Assembly: GCA_025449115.1 (NCBI GenBank)
Contig: JAHLKC010000068.1
Coordinates: 140,394-204,393 of the forward strand
Origin: Chytridium lagenaria
Lineage: Eukaryota; Chytridiomycota; Chytridiomycetes; Chytridiales; Chytridiaceae
Direction of reading: 5' to 3'
DNA: 64,000 nucleotides
Under the pieces are notes generated by a model. It was not told the DNA's origin, did no database searches, and saw only the letters and a list, made by a program, of their open reading frames with translations. The translations under genes were made by a program, and so were the position numbers. This document shows positions 1-10,620 of the stretch, one piece after another. How positions within the stretch are numbered: position 1 is the stretch's first letter; every line of letters starts with the position of its first letter.

Positions 1-530
1 GCAAAGGAATCAGCACCCAAATAAACTGACCGAAGATCAAAGATCAACCAATATAGACCCAATAAATCCAGGGTGGAGCAACTTACCTCCGATAATCGGT
101 CAAACCAGGTCTGAAATGCTGGATTCCCAAACCTCGACTTTCCTTCCTTCATAGCTGGATTTCCTCACACCATCCCTCCAACTTAGTTAAGCAATCCATG
201 AGGGCGAGTACAATCTTAAAACACGCAAATAGAACAATTAGAATTGATTTACTATGTATACAGACAGTGGATGTTAGGTGATAAATGCATAAAGTGATAG
301 ACGCTGACCTCAGACTCCATAACCTTGGTGGACAAGGGAGTGTTTTTAACGGACGCATTCAGCCTCTCGACAAAGCCCATGTACTCATTGTATGTATCAG
401 AGGTTTGCCACCTCTCCAAGTCTTCCTTTGACAAGATGGCCTTTGTGGGCTCCCTGAAGCTGTCAGCTTTAGGGGTTGCAGCTGCAGCGACAACTGATGC
501 TGGTGAAGTGTCCTCTGGAATGTTGATCAT
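1..530 (-). CDS. PTPA: PTPA, PP2A phosphatase activator (peptidyl-prolyl isomerase), N-terminal part only
   Basis: The gene runs off the left edge. Exon 1 is about 309-530 and exon 2 about 87-214, separated by a GT-AG intron at 215-308; the next donor is at 86. The reading shows family blocks in order: a WQTSDTYNEYMGFVERLN-like helix, the CLTKLEGW segment, then SRFGNPAFQTWF, which matches the strongly conserved RFGN.A.R.W block of PTPA/Rrd proteins. The family activates and remodels the PP2A catalytic subunit in cytosol and nucleus. Exon 2 needs one extra base near 159 (CC to CCC) to connect EEI with MKEGKSRFGN, which I take as a sequence indel. Met at 530 was chosen because the upstream Met at 596 adds residues unlike the family; this is not certain. 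Confidence 0.82.
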
Positions 531-1822
531 TTTTCGAAATAACCCTGAGTGTAACTCCAACACGACCATATGCATTCTCATAATACAGTTCCCCATGTTT
601 ATGCGTTAGAGAGAATGTTCCACTGAAAGATAAGTCTGTGATTACGATGTGTATTTTATGTACTTTATTTGAGTATCAATATAGGAATGCCAGATGATGG
701 TGCGCAAGCGTGCTTTTCAATTCAAGATTAAGCAAAAGCTTCGATTCCGAGTTGCACATTGAACCGGTATAAAAGAAGTCGAAAGTAGGCGAAATCTCAC
801 ATCGTATTAGGCTGTTGTATTAAACAGCAATTTTATAGAATTCCTTTTGATTATCACAGCCATTCATTCCGCTAGCCTTCTCAAATCCTTGTTCCTGACT
901 TGCAAAGTGCTGCTCTGTTTATCATCTATGGTTTTACCATAAGTATTTGGGGAACTAAAAAATAGGGGTGCAATCGACAAAACCTTCTTCTAGGTTTTCT
1001 CTATGTACTTGCTGACGGGAGGGACTAGGTTTTCTTTATGTATTTCCTGGACTGGAGGGACTAATGGAAGGCTTCGCAGCGAGAGGACTTTGAACGTGCT
1101 CATTGGTACCAGACATGACCCCGAAGGTCGTATTGTGGGACAAAATGTAGACCACACCCACCACTTCAAACCCATGAAACTTTTGGTCATACTCCGTGAT
1201 GGCCGCACTTCAGAAAAAATAAAAAAATTATCCCGCGCTCACTCCCCAATGGTCCCCAATAATGGTCCCCAAAACATCTTTATTCACCCGTCGAACTCGA
1301 ACGTAAAGAAAACCCCCTTGGCCGTTAGAGCGAATACCTGTGTTCAGTCTTTTTTTTTGGTTTTAGTTTTGGAATCATAGACTCCCTCTCTTCACTGCCC
1401 AAAAAGGCTCTTTCTTCAAAAGAAAAGAAAAGTGAAAATAAGGAATAAAGAAACACGGGGGTGATAAGGGCTCGAACAGACGTTCCTATACTGCAAGATT
1501 TCTTTAAGTCTCTTTCGGGCCCCTTTCAGTAGGGAGCAGCAAGGGGTTGTTAGAGAAAGTGAGGGAGAACCGTAACAAAGAAAAAAGATAATCCGGTCTA
1601 GTCGGTGAGGAACTTTTTTAGTGATAGCTAAAGCGCTGGGAAAGCGAGGTTTCTGTCTTGTAAGAAACTCTCGCATTAAGATCACAGCTCACGTCTTGTT
1701 ATCACACCATACCACACCGCACCAACTTTAGCCCTTCATCCTCAATCTATCGAACTAGAAATCTTTATTTGGTCGACCCCAAACTGTGAATTTTTCCAAA
1801 ACCAAACGGGACACTGCCTCTA
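531..1822. other. Intergenic region with short repeats, no gene supported
   Basis: Between the divergent PTPA and HMG-box genes. It holds the 35-bp tandem repeat annotated separately and, at about 1063-1210, a stretch open in both strands that could be debris of a mobile element, but I see no recognisable transposase, reverse transcriptase or integrase motif. The last about 350 bases should hold the HMG-box gene promoter and 5' UTR; no specific site can be named. Confidence 0.5.
992..1062. repeat. Imperfect tandem repeat, two units of about 35 bp
   Basis: Two adjacent units (992-1026 and 1027-1062) both begin AGGTTTTCT and end GGAGGGACT or GGGAGGGACT, with a diverged middle. No function is apparent. 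Confidence 0.75.
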
Positions 1823-4104
1823 ATGGAACCCCCTCCAGACGAGGCCTCCAACTCGCCGTACATGCAGCCAAAGCCGTCATCGCAGAAGACTCCGACACAT
1901 TCATCTTCGCAGAAACCGCATTCAAAACAGCACCATCAGCAGCAGCATCAACAGCGGCAGCAACAACAGCAACCACAGCAGCAACATGATCTGGCAGAGC
2001 ATATACAGTCATCCAATGCCGAAAGGGCGCAATCTCCTCGATATCTTGAACTTCTCAATTCTACCCGACTGCCACCCCAACATCTGCTCAACCTTTTCAA
2101 TCACCAGATCACCAGCAACATCAACCACCGCATCATCCTTCAGGGCCCACATCTTTTGCTCACCACATGTCAACAGCTCCTCCTGATCATCACCTCCAAC
2201 AATCCGCCCAAGGTTACATGAGGTCTTATCCGCTTGGGCCTATCTCACATCCTACCCATGTTCGAAATATCTCCGATTCTTCTCAATCCTCCGCCACTCC
2301 GTCCCGCAATGTCCCCCTTCACCACTTACACGCCTCAACAACAGGTCACTACTCATCACAACGCATGGATCCATCTATCGCTCCCTCATCGTCAGAAAGG
2401 ACATATGAGCCCCTACATATGCGAAATGACAGTCAAGGGAGCGGCGCGCCTTCTATGGCTCCGCCAACGGACTTTCAGGCAGGATTTCCCCAGTCAGCGC
2501 CGTACCGCAGCAGGACTGCGTCTACCGATGCGCTTATTATGCCTCAGCAAGGGCACAATCCCCACCCGGCATTCCGATTACAGCAGCTTTGGAGCCTGCT
2601 TAATGCCTGTGCTACGGGACGGAGAACGTGGATGAAGGATCAGGTTCGTCCTTGGAGTGACTTCTCCGCTTTTGATTTTAGACTGCATCATTTTATATTG
2701 TTGATTGCCCAATATTTCACGTTTCTATACTTAAACCATTGACAAAATGTTTCATATCACCTTTTCTCTCGCTCTTAATTACCTCTTTATCCCATTTTTT
2801 AACGTTACCATTTAAACCGACAGATTATGAATAACTTTAGCAGCGTCATGGCTGGCCTTGACGGTTTAAGTGGAGTTATACTAGAGTCCGGACTGGTTTC
2901 CGACGCTCCCGAATTCTATCCTCGTTCTTTTTCTCAAACTGCTCCACCTATGGCCGATCTTTCTGTTTACCCACAGCGCGTATCAGAAGAGGCCCCACCA
3001 CCTTCAGCCTATCCGTATTCTTCCCTACAACCTAACGAAAGATCTCCTCCTGATACGTTTCCTCCACGCCTGCAACCTCAACCTATTGCTTTTAAAACAG
3101 GAGGAGCGGGCTTATCCACATCAGCTTCCGCGCATCAAGTTCCTACTACATCTACACCCGTTACGAAATCAAGGGGCTCATCAGCCACTATTAACCCTTC
3201 CACAGCAGCCACAGCACCGACACAGTCAAGCTCAAGATCCAAGAAGCCCCCGAGAGATCCGAGGATGCCAAAGCAGCCCATGACGTCGTACTTGCTCTAT
3301 TGTAGAGATGTAAGGGAGGATGTGAAGGCCAAGTTTCCGAATATGACGCAAACCGAGGTTGCTACGCAAATGGGGAGGATGTGGAACGAAGTCCCCGAGG
3401 ACAATAAAAAGGTAATTAGGTCTTCCGCCCATGTTTTCGAAAATCCTCTATGTACCAAGAATAACATGGTTTATTCTTTGTTACATTATTTTAGCGATAC
3501 GACGAGATGGCCCATCTTCTTCGGGACCAATACAACAACGCGATGATGGCCTATCGCATGCAACAAGCCCTTGAGAACAGCGGTGCTAGCGGCACCCCAA
3601 CCGAAGACGCCACGCACGCGTCACATACCCAAGCCGCTCACCCCGCGATTCCTGATACTACATCTGTCTCTCAGAACGATATTGGACCATCCATTCCAGC
3701 AAAGCCAGTAGCGTCTTCTAACGGCGCTACACCGGGAACCGGTCGACAAAGAGGATCCGGCAAACGCGGCCGTGGCGCAAGTTCATCTCACACACACCCG
3801 TCCGCTATTGCACCACTACCTTTTCACGTTCCTCCGCGCTCCCCATAACCTTGACATCGGCCCAACTCCACCAGAGACCATGCCTCCGTCGACAACGACT
3901 TCGATCCCAGGGTCTGCGCCGTCATCTGCACCGTCGTCCCCAGGGCCCGTGACTCATCCGGAGGAGCGTGTCAACGCGAATGGAGTTTCCAGAAAAAGAA
4001 GAGAAAAGGAAAGTGACGGCGAAATAATTGAAAAAATTGGGATAGATGAGCAAGATGATGTGAAAGATGAATATGAGAAGATTGCGCCACCTGCTGCCGA
4101 ATGA
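1823..4104 (+). CDS. HMG-box DNA-binding protein with a long Gln/Ser/Pro-rich N-terminus
   Basis: Exons are about 1823-2643, 2824-3411 and 3495-4104. The N-terminal half is low complexity: a His/Gln-rich tract (about 1920-1985), then Ser/Pro/His-rich sequence. A single HMG box starts at about 3255 with RMPKQPMTSYLLYCRD and contains FPNMTQTEVATQMGRMW; the intron at 3412-3494 interrupts it, and it resumes with RYDEMAHLLRDQYNNAM. A basic GRQRGSGKRGRG segment and an acidic tail follow. HMG boxes bind the minor groove and bend DNA; a nuclear transcriptional or chromatin role is inferred. Frame breaks near 2050 and 3845 are needed to join the natural-looking reading frames; without the second, the protein would stop at 3848. 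Start Met at 1823 opens the poly-Gln frame. Confidence 0.8.
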
Positions 4105-5857
4105 GCAAACTCGGCTTGCTTTTGCTTTTATTTGTTACTTATTTTTAAGAAGTCACCACGTTTTTTCGGCGTTTTGATGCGATGAGATTTTTGTTTCTCT
4201 TTTATCTCGCTCGTTTTCTACGTGTTTGTCTCGTTATCTTACCGCTTGCTTCAGTCTTTGGTTCTCTTTTATTGAAGTTTATCATTGCCGTTTTCATAGA
4301 TTTGTACCTCCATGATTCCATTCCTCTCTTCCCCCATTTTTTATTTCAATTTTGCAGTAACCCCATATCGCTTCTTCGGTTTCGTCACTATCACTCCCTC
4401 TTTCTTTCGTTATGTCTTTTTTTTTTTTTGTTGGTTTTTTTGAAAGCATTTTTCTCCTCTCACTAAAATCCCGCCCTCCTCTTACGCACCCTCTTTTTTT
4501 TCCCTTTTCCCTTGAGGTCGTTCAGCCTCAGGAGTCTAGACCTGGGAGAACGGTTTTGCTTGGCTTGGGATCATACCTTTATGCTACCTGTGTTTTCGGA
4601 CATCCGAAAGTATGAGTAAGCCACGTAGGCCTAGACAGCTGCCCACCTGTTTCTCAAAACGAGCCACGCGTTCTCCTTGGCTTTGTTCATTGTGGTATTC
4701 GCTCCTCAACTTTAAACCTCCTCAATCTGATACTTTGTTTCAGATTTTTTCGCAACCCCTTCACACCTTGTTTTTTAGACTTTGAAACCGTTACAACCCA
4801 GTCTTACCCCTTTTATGTTCGATCATTCATTGTTTGATAAAGTTTCTTATTTATGTTGAAGTGAAATCTGGGGGTCCATCTGCCTTTTTTCTACATTTTT
4901 TTGCTGTAGGCCATGCGATCCAGCGTTTGTCACAACAACTGCTAAAAAAAAAAAATAACTCGATAAGTTTATTTGATCCCGTAACTACGAATATGTAGAG
5001 GAGTCAAACTCTTTTCCGCTCTATGTCATTTTCATACCGTTGAAAACCTGCAATCGCTTGTAGCCCGACACTTCCTAATTAACTCTTGACATAATATAAC
5101 AAGAGTTTTTTAAAGTCAATATTATTAATATATGCCAGCCATTTGACCGAATTACTGTGTCGTCCTCTTCTCATCATGCTACAAGTTAAATTTCACCTCT
5201 TAAAACGATCTTTTGTCCAGACATGAAATAAAAAGGGCAATGAACGTATGATGGTGTTATGGACGTATTGGGAAACCAATTTGTTTCAAATAAGAAAAAA
5301 GGCTCTTTAGACGGACACCGAAAAGGTAGAGCATCCACAACATCAGCTTTTGAACGCTTTTTTTGGCACCCCCTCAAGACCCACCACATCACCAACAACA
5401 ACAACAGCATAAAAAAAAAGAAAAGAAAAAAAAAAAAAACCACCAAGAGAAATAATAGGGGATATCTTCCACAACAAACACCATCATCTCGCACCAAATG
5501 CATCATCCCAAATCCGCAATCCAGCACAACAAAAGATGAAATACAAAAAGAAGGCTAACAACAGAAGAGGACAAAATAAACAATTGGGCACCACAGTCAA
5601 AAAAAAAAAAGAAGAAGAAAGAAATGGAAAGTAGGAAGGTGGGAAAACACAGCACGGCGAGAATCGCGTGACATAACAGAAACGGGATGCGGCAGATATA
5701 AAGAAAATGTTGAGGTGTAATCCGGGATGGCAATAAAACGAGCCTCCACTCGAAGGTGGCAAAATAATTGACACAACAGAACAGTAATTCAGCTTAAAAG
5801 TGAAAGAAATTTCCAACACTCCCGTCACTAAATGACCGTAATCAAAACACCATTCCA
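4105..5857. other. Intergenic region between convergent genes
   Basis: T-rich on the left, A-rich on the right, with several homopolymer runs (for example near 4417 and 5425). It lies between the 3' ends of the HMG-box gene and U2A'. The open frames here are low-complexity products of the T/A richness and none looks coding. Confidence 0.6.
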
Positions 5858-7125
5858 TCATTCCTCGTCTTCATCCTCCTCCATATCATTTTCCCCCGCA
5901 CTCGGAGTCGGAACAGCGGCCACTTTCCCTTTCACCCCAGGTACCACCCCACCCTCCAGCTGTCTCTTGAGTCGCTCAATCTCTTCTAAAGTCGATGCAT
6001 TCTTAATGGCCTCTCTAATTCTTGCAGCTTCCTCGGGACTAACTCCGGGGAGCGGAGCGTTTCGTGAGGGCGCCTTCTTCGGGATTCCTTCTCCAGGCTC
6101 AAAGGTCCCCTTTGTGGATGAGAGAGATGCAGCAAGCTGCTTGCCGGATTCAGATGCAAAGAGTGTCTTCGATTCTGCGCGTTCCTATTAATTAAAAGTC
6201 AGTTGATAGTTTAATTTAATTTTTTGAGGAAGAAAACGTCAGCATCTGATAAAATTACCATCAATGACAAAGCAAGAACATACACATTTGAAAAAAAAAC
6301 TTACCCTATCCCACACATGTTTAAAATCCAAAACCCTGACCTTAGGGCATCTGAAAATAACATACAGCCGATAATGTTTCTTCATCGCAACAGGGTTATC
6401 CATTAAACTCAAGTGTGTCAGCTCCTTAAACGCCGACAACACATCCAAATCTCCCAGCTCTGCAATCTGGTTATTCGTCAAGATCAAGGCGGTAAGATTG
6501 GGAGTCTTTTTCGGGACCTCGGGGTCGATTTTTTGGATACGGTTGTTGGAGAGAAGGAGACATTTAAGACGAGTCATTGGGGGGAAGTTGTCGAGCTTGC
6601 GGAGGTCATTGTTGGTGAAATCGATGGTATCATTTTGATCCTGTTGGTGTTTGACGGCACGATGGGTAAGATGGGTTTCGAGTCCATGTGAAGATTTGTT
6701 TAGCAAAGAAATATAGTATGGGTATAGGCCGACATAGATTGAAGATAGTAGCGAGACTATAGTCGTATCAGCCCTCCTTTAGAGAATGCAACGCCATTCC
6801 ATAGTTATGCAAAATAACGGAACAAGCATCACTCAAGCTGACGAAAACTGAGGGTGAAAATCGGGCTCACCTTGGTAATCGCCAAGTTTTCGATTTTAGT
6901 TATCTTAAGACCTGCATGCCGTCAAGGAATAAGTAATGAAGTTCGTCAGCATTCATGCGACAGTCCAACGACAACAACGGTGTCCGGTTTCCACCCATCC
7001 CTTAATCAAAACAAATGACAACAAAACGCCTCCGCTTTCACACCTCTCAAATCCAATGCTCTGTCCTTCACAGGGTCGAGGTAGGATGGTGCCTGCGAGA
7101 GCACCTCGTAGTCGAGCTTGACCAT
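5858..7125 (-). CDS. LEA1: U2 snRNP component A' (leucine-rich repeat protein)
   Basis: Four exons join cleanly: 7044-7125, 6871-6911 (41 nt), 6305-6640 and 5858-6184, with GT-AG introns and compatible phases. The N-terminus MVKLDYEVL...DRALDLRG matches the U2A' start, followed by ENLAITKDQNDTIDF, leucine-rich repeats (LLLSNNRIQKI, LILTNNQIAELGDL, LSLMDNPV) and the family block KKHYRLYVIFRCPKVRVLDF. The last exon has the typical ASTLEEIERLKRQL helix and an acidic tail ending in DEDEE. U2A' binds U2B'' and stem-loop IV of U2 snRNA, stabilising U2 snRNP for branch-point recognition in the nucleus. No frame break is needed here. Its start codon faces the neighbouring plus-strand gene. Confidence 0.95.
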
Positions 7126-7203
7126 GTCGTTGTTGAGAGCGCAGTCCCACTTGCTGGTGCTGGACTTGCTTTTTTTTTCTGACCTTCTGCAAAAATTCTT
7201 TGA

Positions 7204-8342
7204 TGGAACCTCCGAGACCCCCGCCAAAGGATGGGATTGTGATGACTGGGTTCACTCTCATGCGTCACGACGGGACATAGTCGAAGATTCACCTCGAGTG
7301 GTTTTGGAACTGGCAGAGTCACAGCTATTCCTTAAGGATATTCCGTCAGCAAATGCATCACTCATTCCTTTCGCAGAGCATCTTATTTCTCGGATAGGTT
7401 AGTACCTTTTCACTTCCTTCTTCTCCTTTCATCACGCTTCTTAAATATGTTTACATCATTAGTGTGAACATATCCATGAATGTGATACTAAGATATCATC
7501 AAGTGGAGTTTCATTAAAGGCTTCTAGACTTGTATTAAGCTTGATTACTGCTCATTGTCCATTTTGTCAAAACAGAGTCTCTCTCACGGCATACCCGTGC
7601 CATCAGCAACGACATCCCCTCCGCCACCTCCGTGCTGGTCACAGTGGTGGACCACTACCTTCTCCGTCGCGATCTCGAAATAACGCGCGGCTCATTCCAA
7701 GACGCCGACCACATTCTCTCCCTTCGTTCCCGCGTCTCCATCACCGCCAAACTCCTCACAGACATCTACAATCGCCAACGCAACCCAGACACGTGGGATG
7801 ATCAACGCCAAGCTGGATCTCCGTCTCACATGGCTGAAAAGACGGCTGAAGCGAGAATCAAGGAGCTGTCGGATACTGCGAGAAGCTGTTATGTGCATGT
7901 TGTGAAAAAGGGTCCGGATCATTCTGAGGAAAAATGGCTGTTGCGGAGCAGGTTGTGGAGTACCTTGGGGTGGGCTTCAGAAGCTCGTTAAGGATCTGGC
8001 GGCATCGTTGCCGTCGGGTGCTATTGGGGCCGCAAGAGCAATAAACGCACCGGACGTGAAAAGATGGATGGTTGACGTGTGCACAGATTTGCAAATCAAG
8101 GTATGCAATGCGTTGAACTTAGACTGCTTGAGCTTATGACTTGGAAACACTTGAACTAGGTATCGTTATTAGAACTAACTGAATATTTTGAAAAGGTGTT
8201 GGATGCCATCGAAGGTCAGGATCTGCGACTTCGAAGACGACAGGCAAATCGAAACGTGGATGCTATCATTCATATTCTGGATGAGCAAAGAGATATGTTA
8301 CTCCACGTTGAGCGCGAATTGAAAAGACTATCAGAACTCTGA
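7204..8342 (+). CDS. Unrecognised helical protein with a C-terminal coiled coil
   Basis: I do not recognise the family. Visible parts: an exon ending at about 7396 (DIVEDSPRVVLELAESQ), a second from about 7577 to 8100, and a last one from 8160 to the stop at 8342, with a clean GT-AG intron at 8101-8159. The protein is charged and helical; its end (IIHILDEQRDMLLHVERELK) looks like a coiled coil, suggesting a subunit of a complex. The 5' end is uncertain: Met at 7204 gives a plausible Pro-rich start but needs a one-base shift near 7280, whereas the frame joined to the second exon opens further upstream, overlapping the U2A' start. Another frame break is needed near 7970. Divergent from U2A' and probably sharing its promoter. 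Confidence 0.6.
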
Positions 8343-8764
8343 ATCTTCATTGGCGCGTATTCTATTGTAAATAATTTAAACCGTAGTTTACCATTATTGC
8401 ATGCGTTTTCGCAGTATAATTATTTATTGTAGAGGCCAACATGTTTTTTGTTTTTCATTGATCAAGTGAGCTGTTTCTTGCATTCAACAATCTTTCCTTT
8501 TTGTTACCGTCCAAGATTTCCAAGACTTTACCTCGTTGCAAAAAAAATACTCCGTCTTACCCTATCTGCGGACCACGCATTGTTGGATAGAAGAATCCAA
8601 AGATTGAGTGAAATTTTGCATTATTGTTTCATGAGTAGCATTTAGTGTACTAGTGCATGGATAAAGACAATTACAAAGAATGTCCACATAAAACGTCAAC
8701 GCATTTCTCCCTTTTCCATCGTATCAGACATCTCGGAATCCTAACAATCGTCGCATTCTTCATC
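8343..8764. other. Intergenic region, promoter side of secreted-protein gene
   Basis: AT-rich, between two plus-strand genes. It should contain the upstream gene's 3' UTR and the downstream gene's promoter. No specific motif was identified. Confidence 0.4.
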
Positions 8765-10076
8765 ATGGTCCATATTCATCTCCCCTCCTCCCTCTTCGCG
8801 ACAACCATTGTTGCCAGCGTCCTCGTCTCCTCATGCTCCGCCCAGACCTTTTCCTGCTGGCCCATCAACAACACTGGATCGCTCTACGATTTCATCACCT
8901 GTCTTTCAAAGCATTACATTCCCGCCGATTACATCAAGACTCGAGCTGAATTCGACGCAAAGCTTCCTGTGGCTGGTTTGACCATGTTAGCGGCGGATAT
9001 GCTTGCGAATGGATGCCCCACGCAGGTGCCGTCGGATGTGCAGGGATTGTGGAGGTGAAGGTTATTCAGGATACGGCTGTTGGAAGGAACTTTTGCGTTG
9101 CTGCGGAGACGACGGTATGTTTTGTCGTTGATTCATCTTGCGTCAATGTTGCAAATGTGAATTTGCAATATCGTCATGCAGCATGATCAATACGAAAAAA
9201 GCCAACTTTGTATTCTTTCTTTCCTGGTATTGCCTTCTAATCTGATGCGCATAACAGATTGACAGTAAAAGCCGCTTTACAAAAGGTTGGGGCGTTTTTG
9301 TGGTTCCATTTGGGGCTGGTGAACGGGAAGGAGCAGGTCTGCACCTTCAAGCTCCGCATCCGATATTCGATGGAAGCACTGACCTTGTCGCTGCCGATCT
9401 CTTCCGAAATGTTCAAGGATTTGTAAGTTTATAACCCAAACCCTTTTTTTTTTTCTTAAAATCAATAATTACCCAATAACCTTATTCAATTATGTAAAAG
9501 CGATCCCTTCTTCTTGCCACACGGCACCGTAACGCGTATCAGGTGGACTCCACCTGCACACCAAACAGTGGGTACAGTCTCACGGATCCTACGCACAGTG
9601 ATGGCGAGCCCTTTTTCAACTTTGCTTCCGCCATCCTTCAATATCAAAATGCAACCACCTGCTCTGATTCCAACTGCGGTATCCTCCAGCTCCACGGAAA
9701 GGGCGCCAATACATGTTCCTCTGATACGTTTTTCCTCTCTGCCGGAACGGGTGTCGCGAGCGTGTACAACAACAACCCCACATGGCACGTGAATCGTATG
9801 GCGACGGCGCTTTTGCAGAGTAAGCCGGTGGGAAGTAACTGGACGGCAGGGACTCCTGCTAGCTCCTCGTGTACGCTCACGGCTACGAGGAATGTTGTGG
9901 GGAAGATCGTGAACGGGATTTCCTTTGCACAGGTTTGCAGTGGGACTGTCACGTCGTCAAAGGTGACGGGGAGGTTTTCGCATATTGAGACGGCGCAAGC
10001 AGGAAGGGAGATTACCGAGGAGGTTTTAGGGGTGTGGAGGAATGCGTTTACTGGAATCTTTAATGGAACGTATTAA
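8765..10076 (+). CDS. Secreted protein with PHP and QLHG motifs, possible hydrolase
   Basis: Exons 8765-9114, 9258-9422 and 9501-10076. The start was chosen because Met at 8765 begins a good signal peptide (about 24 residues ending SSCSAQ). The mature part has many Cys and several N-glycosylation sequons. Ordered motifs are GWGVFVVPFGAGE, LQAPHPIFDGSTD, LLLATRHRNA and GILQLHGKGA. The combination of a His-Pro-His-type site, Asp, and a late His resembles the layout of zinc-dependent amidohydrolase-like folds (for example N-formylglutamate amidohydrolase or poly-gamma-glutamate hydrolase), but I cannot assign a family or substrate. One frame break near 9047 (GGG to GGGG) is needed to join exon 1. 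An extracellular or wall role is inferred from the signal peptide only. Confidence 0.75.
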
Positions 10077-10620
10077 TAATATGTATTATTTATATTCAAT
10101 AGATAGATGGATGGATAGATAGTACTTTAATATTATTAATTCATTTTACATACATTTTACTCATCCATTGAAGGTAACACACACTGTATGCTGCTGAGGT
10201 GACACGAGTGTATTTGTAATAAAGTTTGTTTGTGTTGGACTCGATCTCATTCTGTAATAAATAAATATTAATAAATAAATAATGATGATGTTGTATTTAT
10301 TTACATAACGACTATAACTGACCTGTCTACCTATGTTATGTGGCTATGCAAAGTGAATTATATTACAAGTCAAACTTTATTTATTATTATTTTATTATTA
10401 ATTATATATGAAAAAAGGGCATCGCCTCAATTCGCCTCATCATCCATCCATCCATCCATCCATCCATCCAACCCACCCATTCTTACTACTATATACCTAT
10501 ATACATACATACATACATTCCTGTTGTTCATTGATAATTATATATTATTTACATTCATAGGTACCATCAACCACCACCATCATCCATCAACCGTCATTCA
10601 TCATTCATCAATTATAACAA
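10077..10620. other. AT-rich intergenic region with microsatellites
   Basis: Very AT-rich, with TAGATAGATGGATGG-type repeats near 10,100, AATAAATAATAAAT stretches near 10,260, and a CATC microsatellite annotated separately. It separates the secreted-protein gene from the cyclin gene and probably holds the cyclin promoter. Confidence 0.5.
10441..10470. repeat. CATC/TCCA tetranucleotide microsatellite
   Basis: About seven perfect CATC units, followed by degenerate CCACC/CATC sequence. Likely length-polymorphic. Confidence 0.85.

Noticed and set aside
1920..1985. CAG/CAA-rich tract as an expanded trinucleotide repeat
   Set aside because: It is interrupted by other codons and is an ordinary poly-Gln/His segment of the HMG-box protein.
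4150..4620. Phe/Leu-rich open frames after the HMG-box gene
   Set aside because: They arise from T-rich DNA, lack conserved motifs and would be implausible membrane proteins in a 3' flank.
4500..4620. tRNA-like sequence near 4515-4600
   Set aside because: No consistent acceptor stem, T-loop GTTCRANNC or anticodon arm could be folded.
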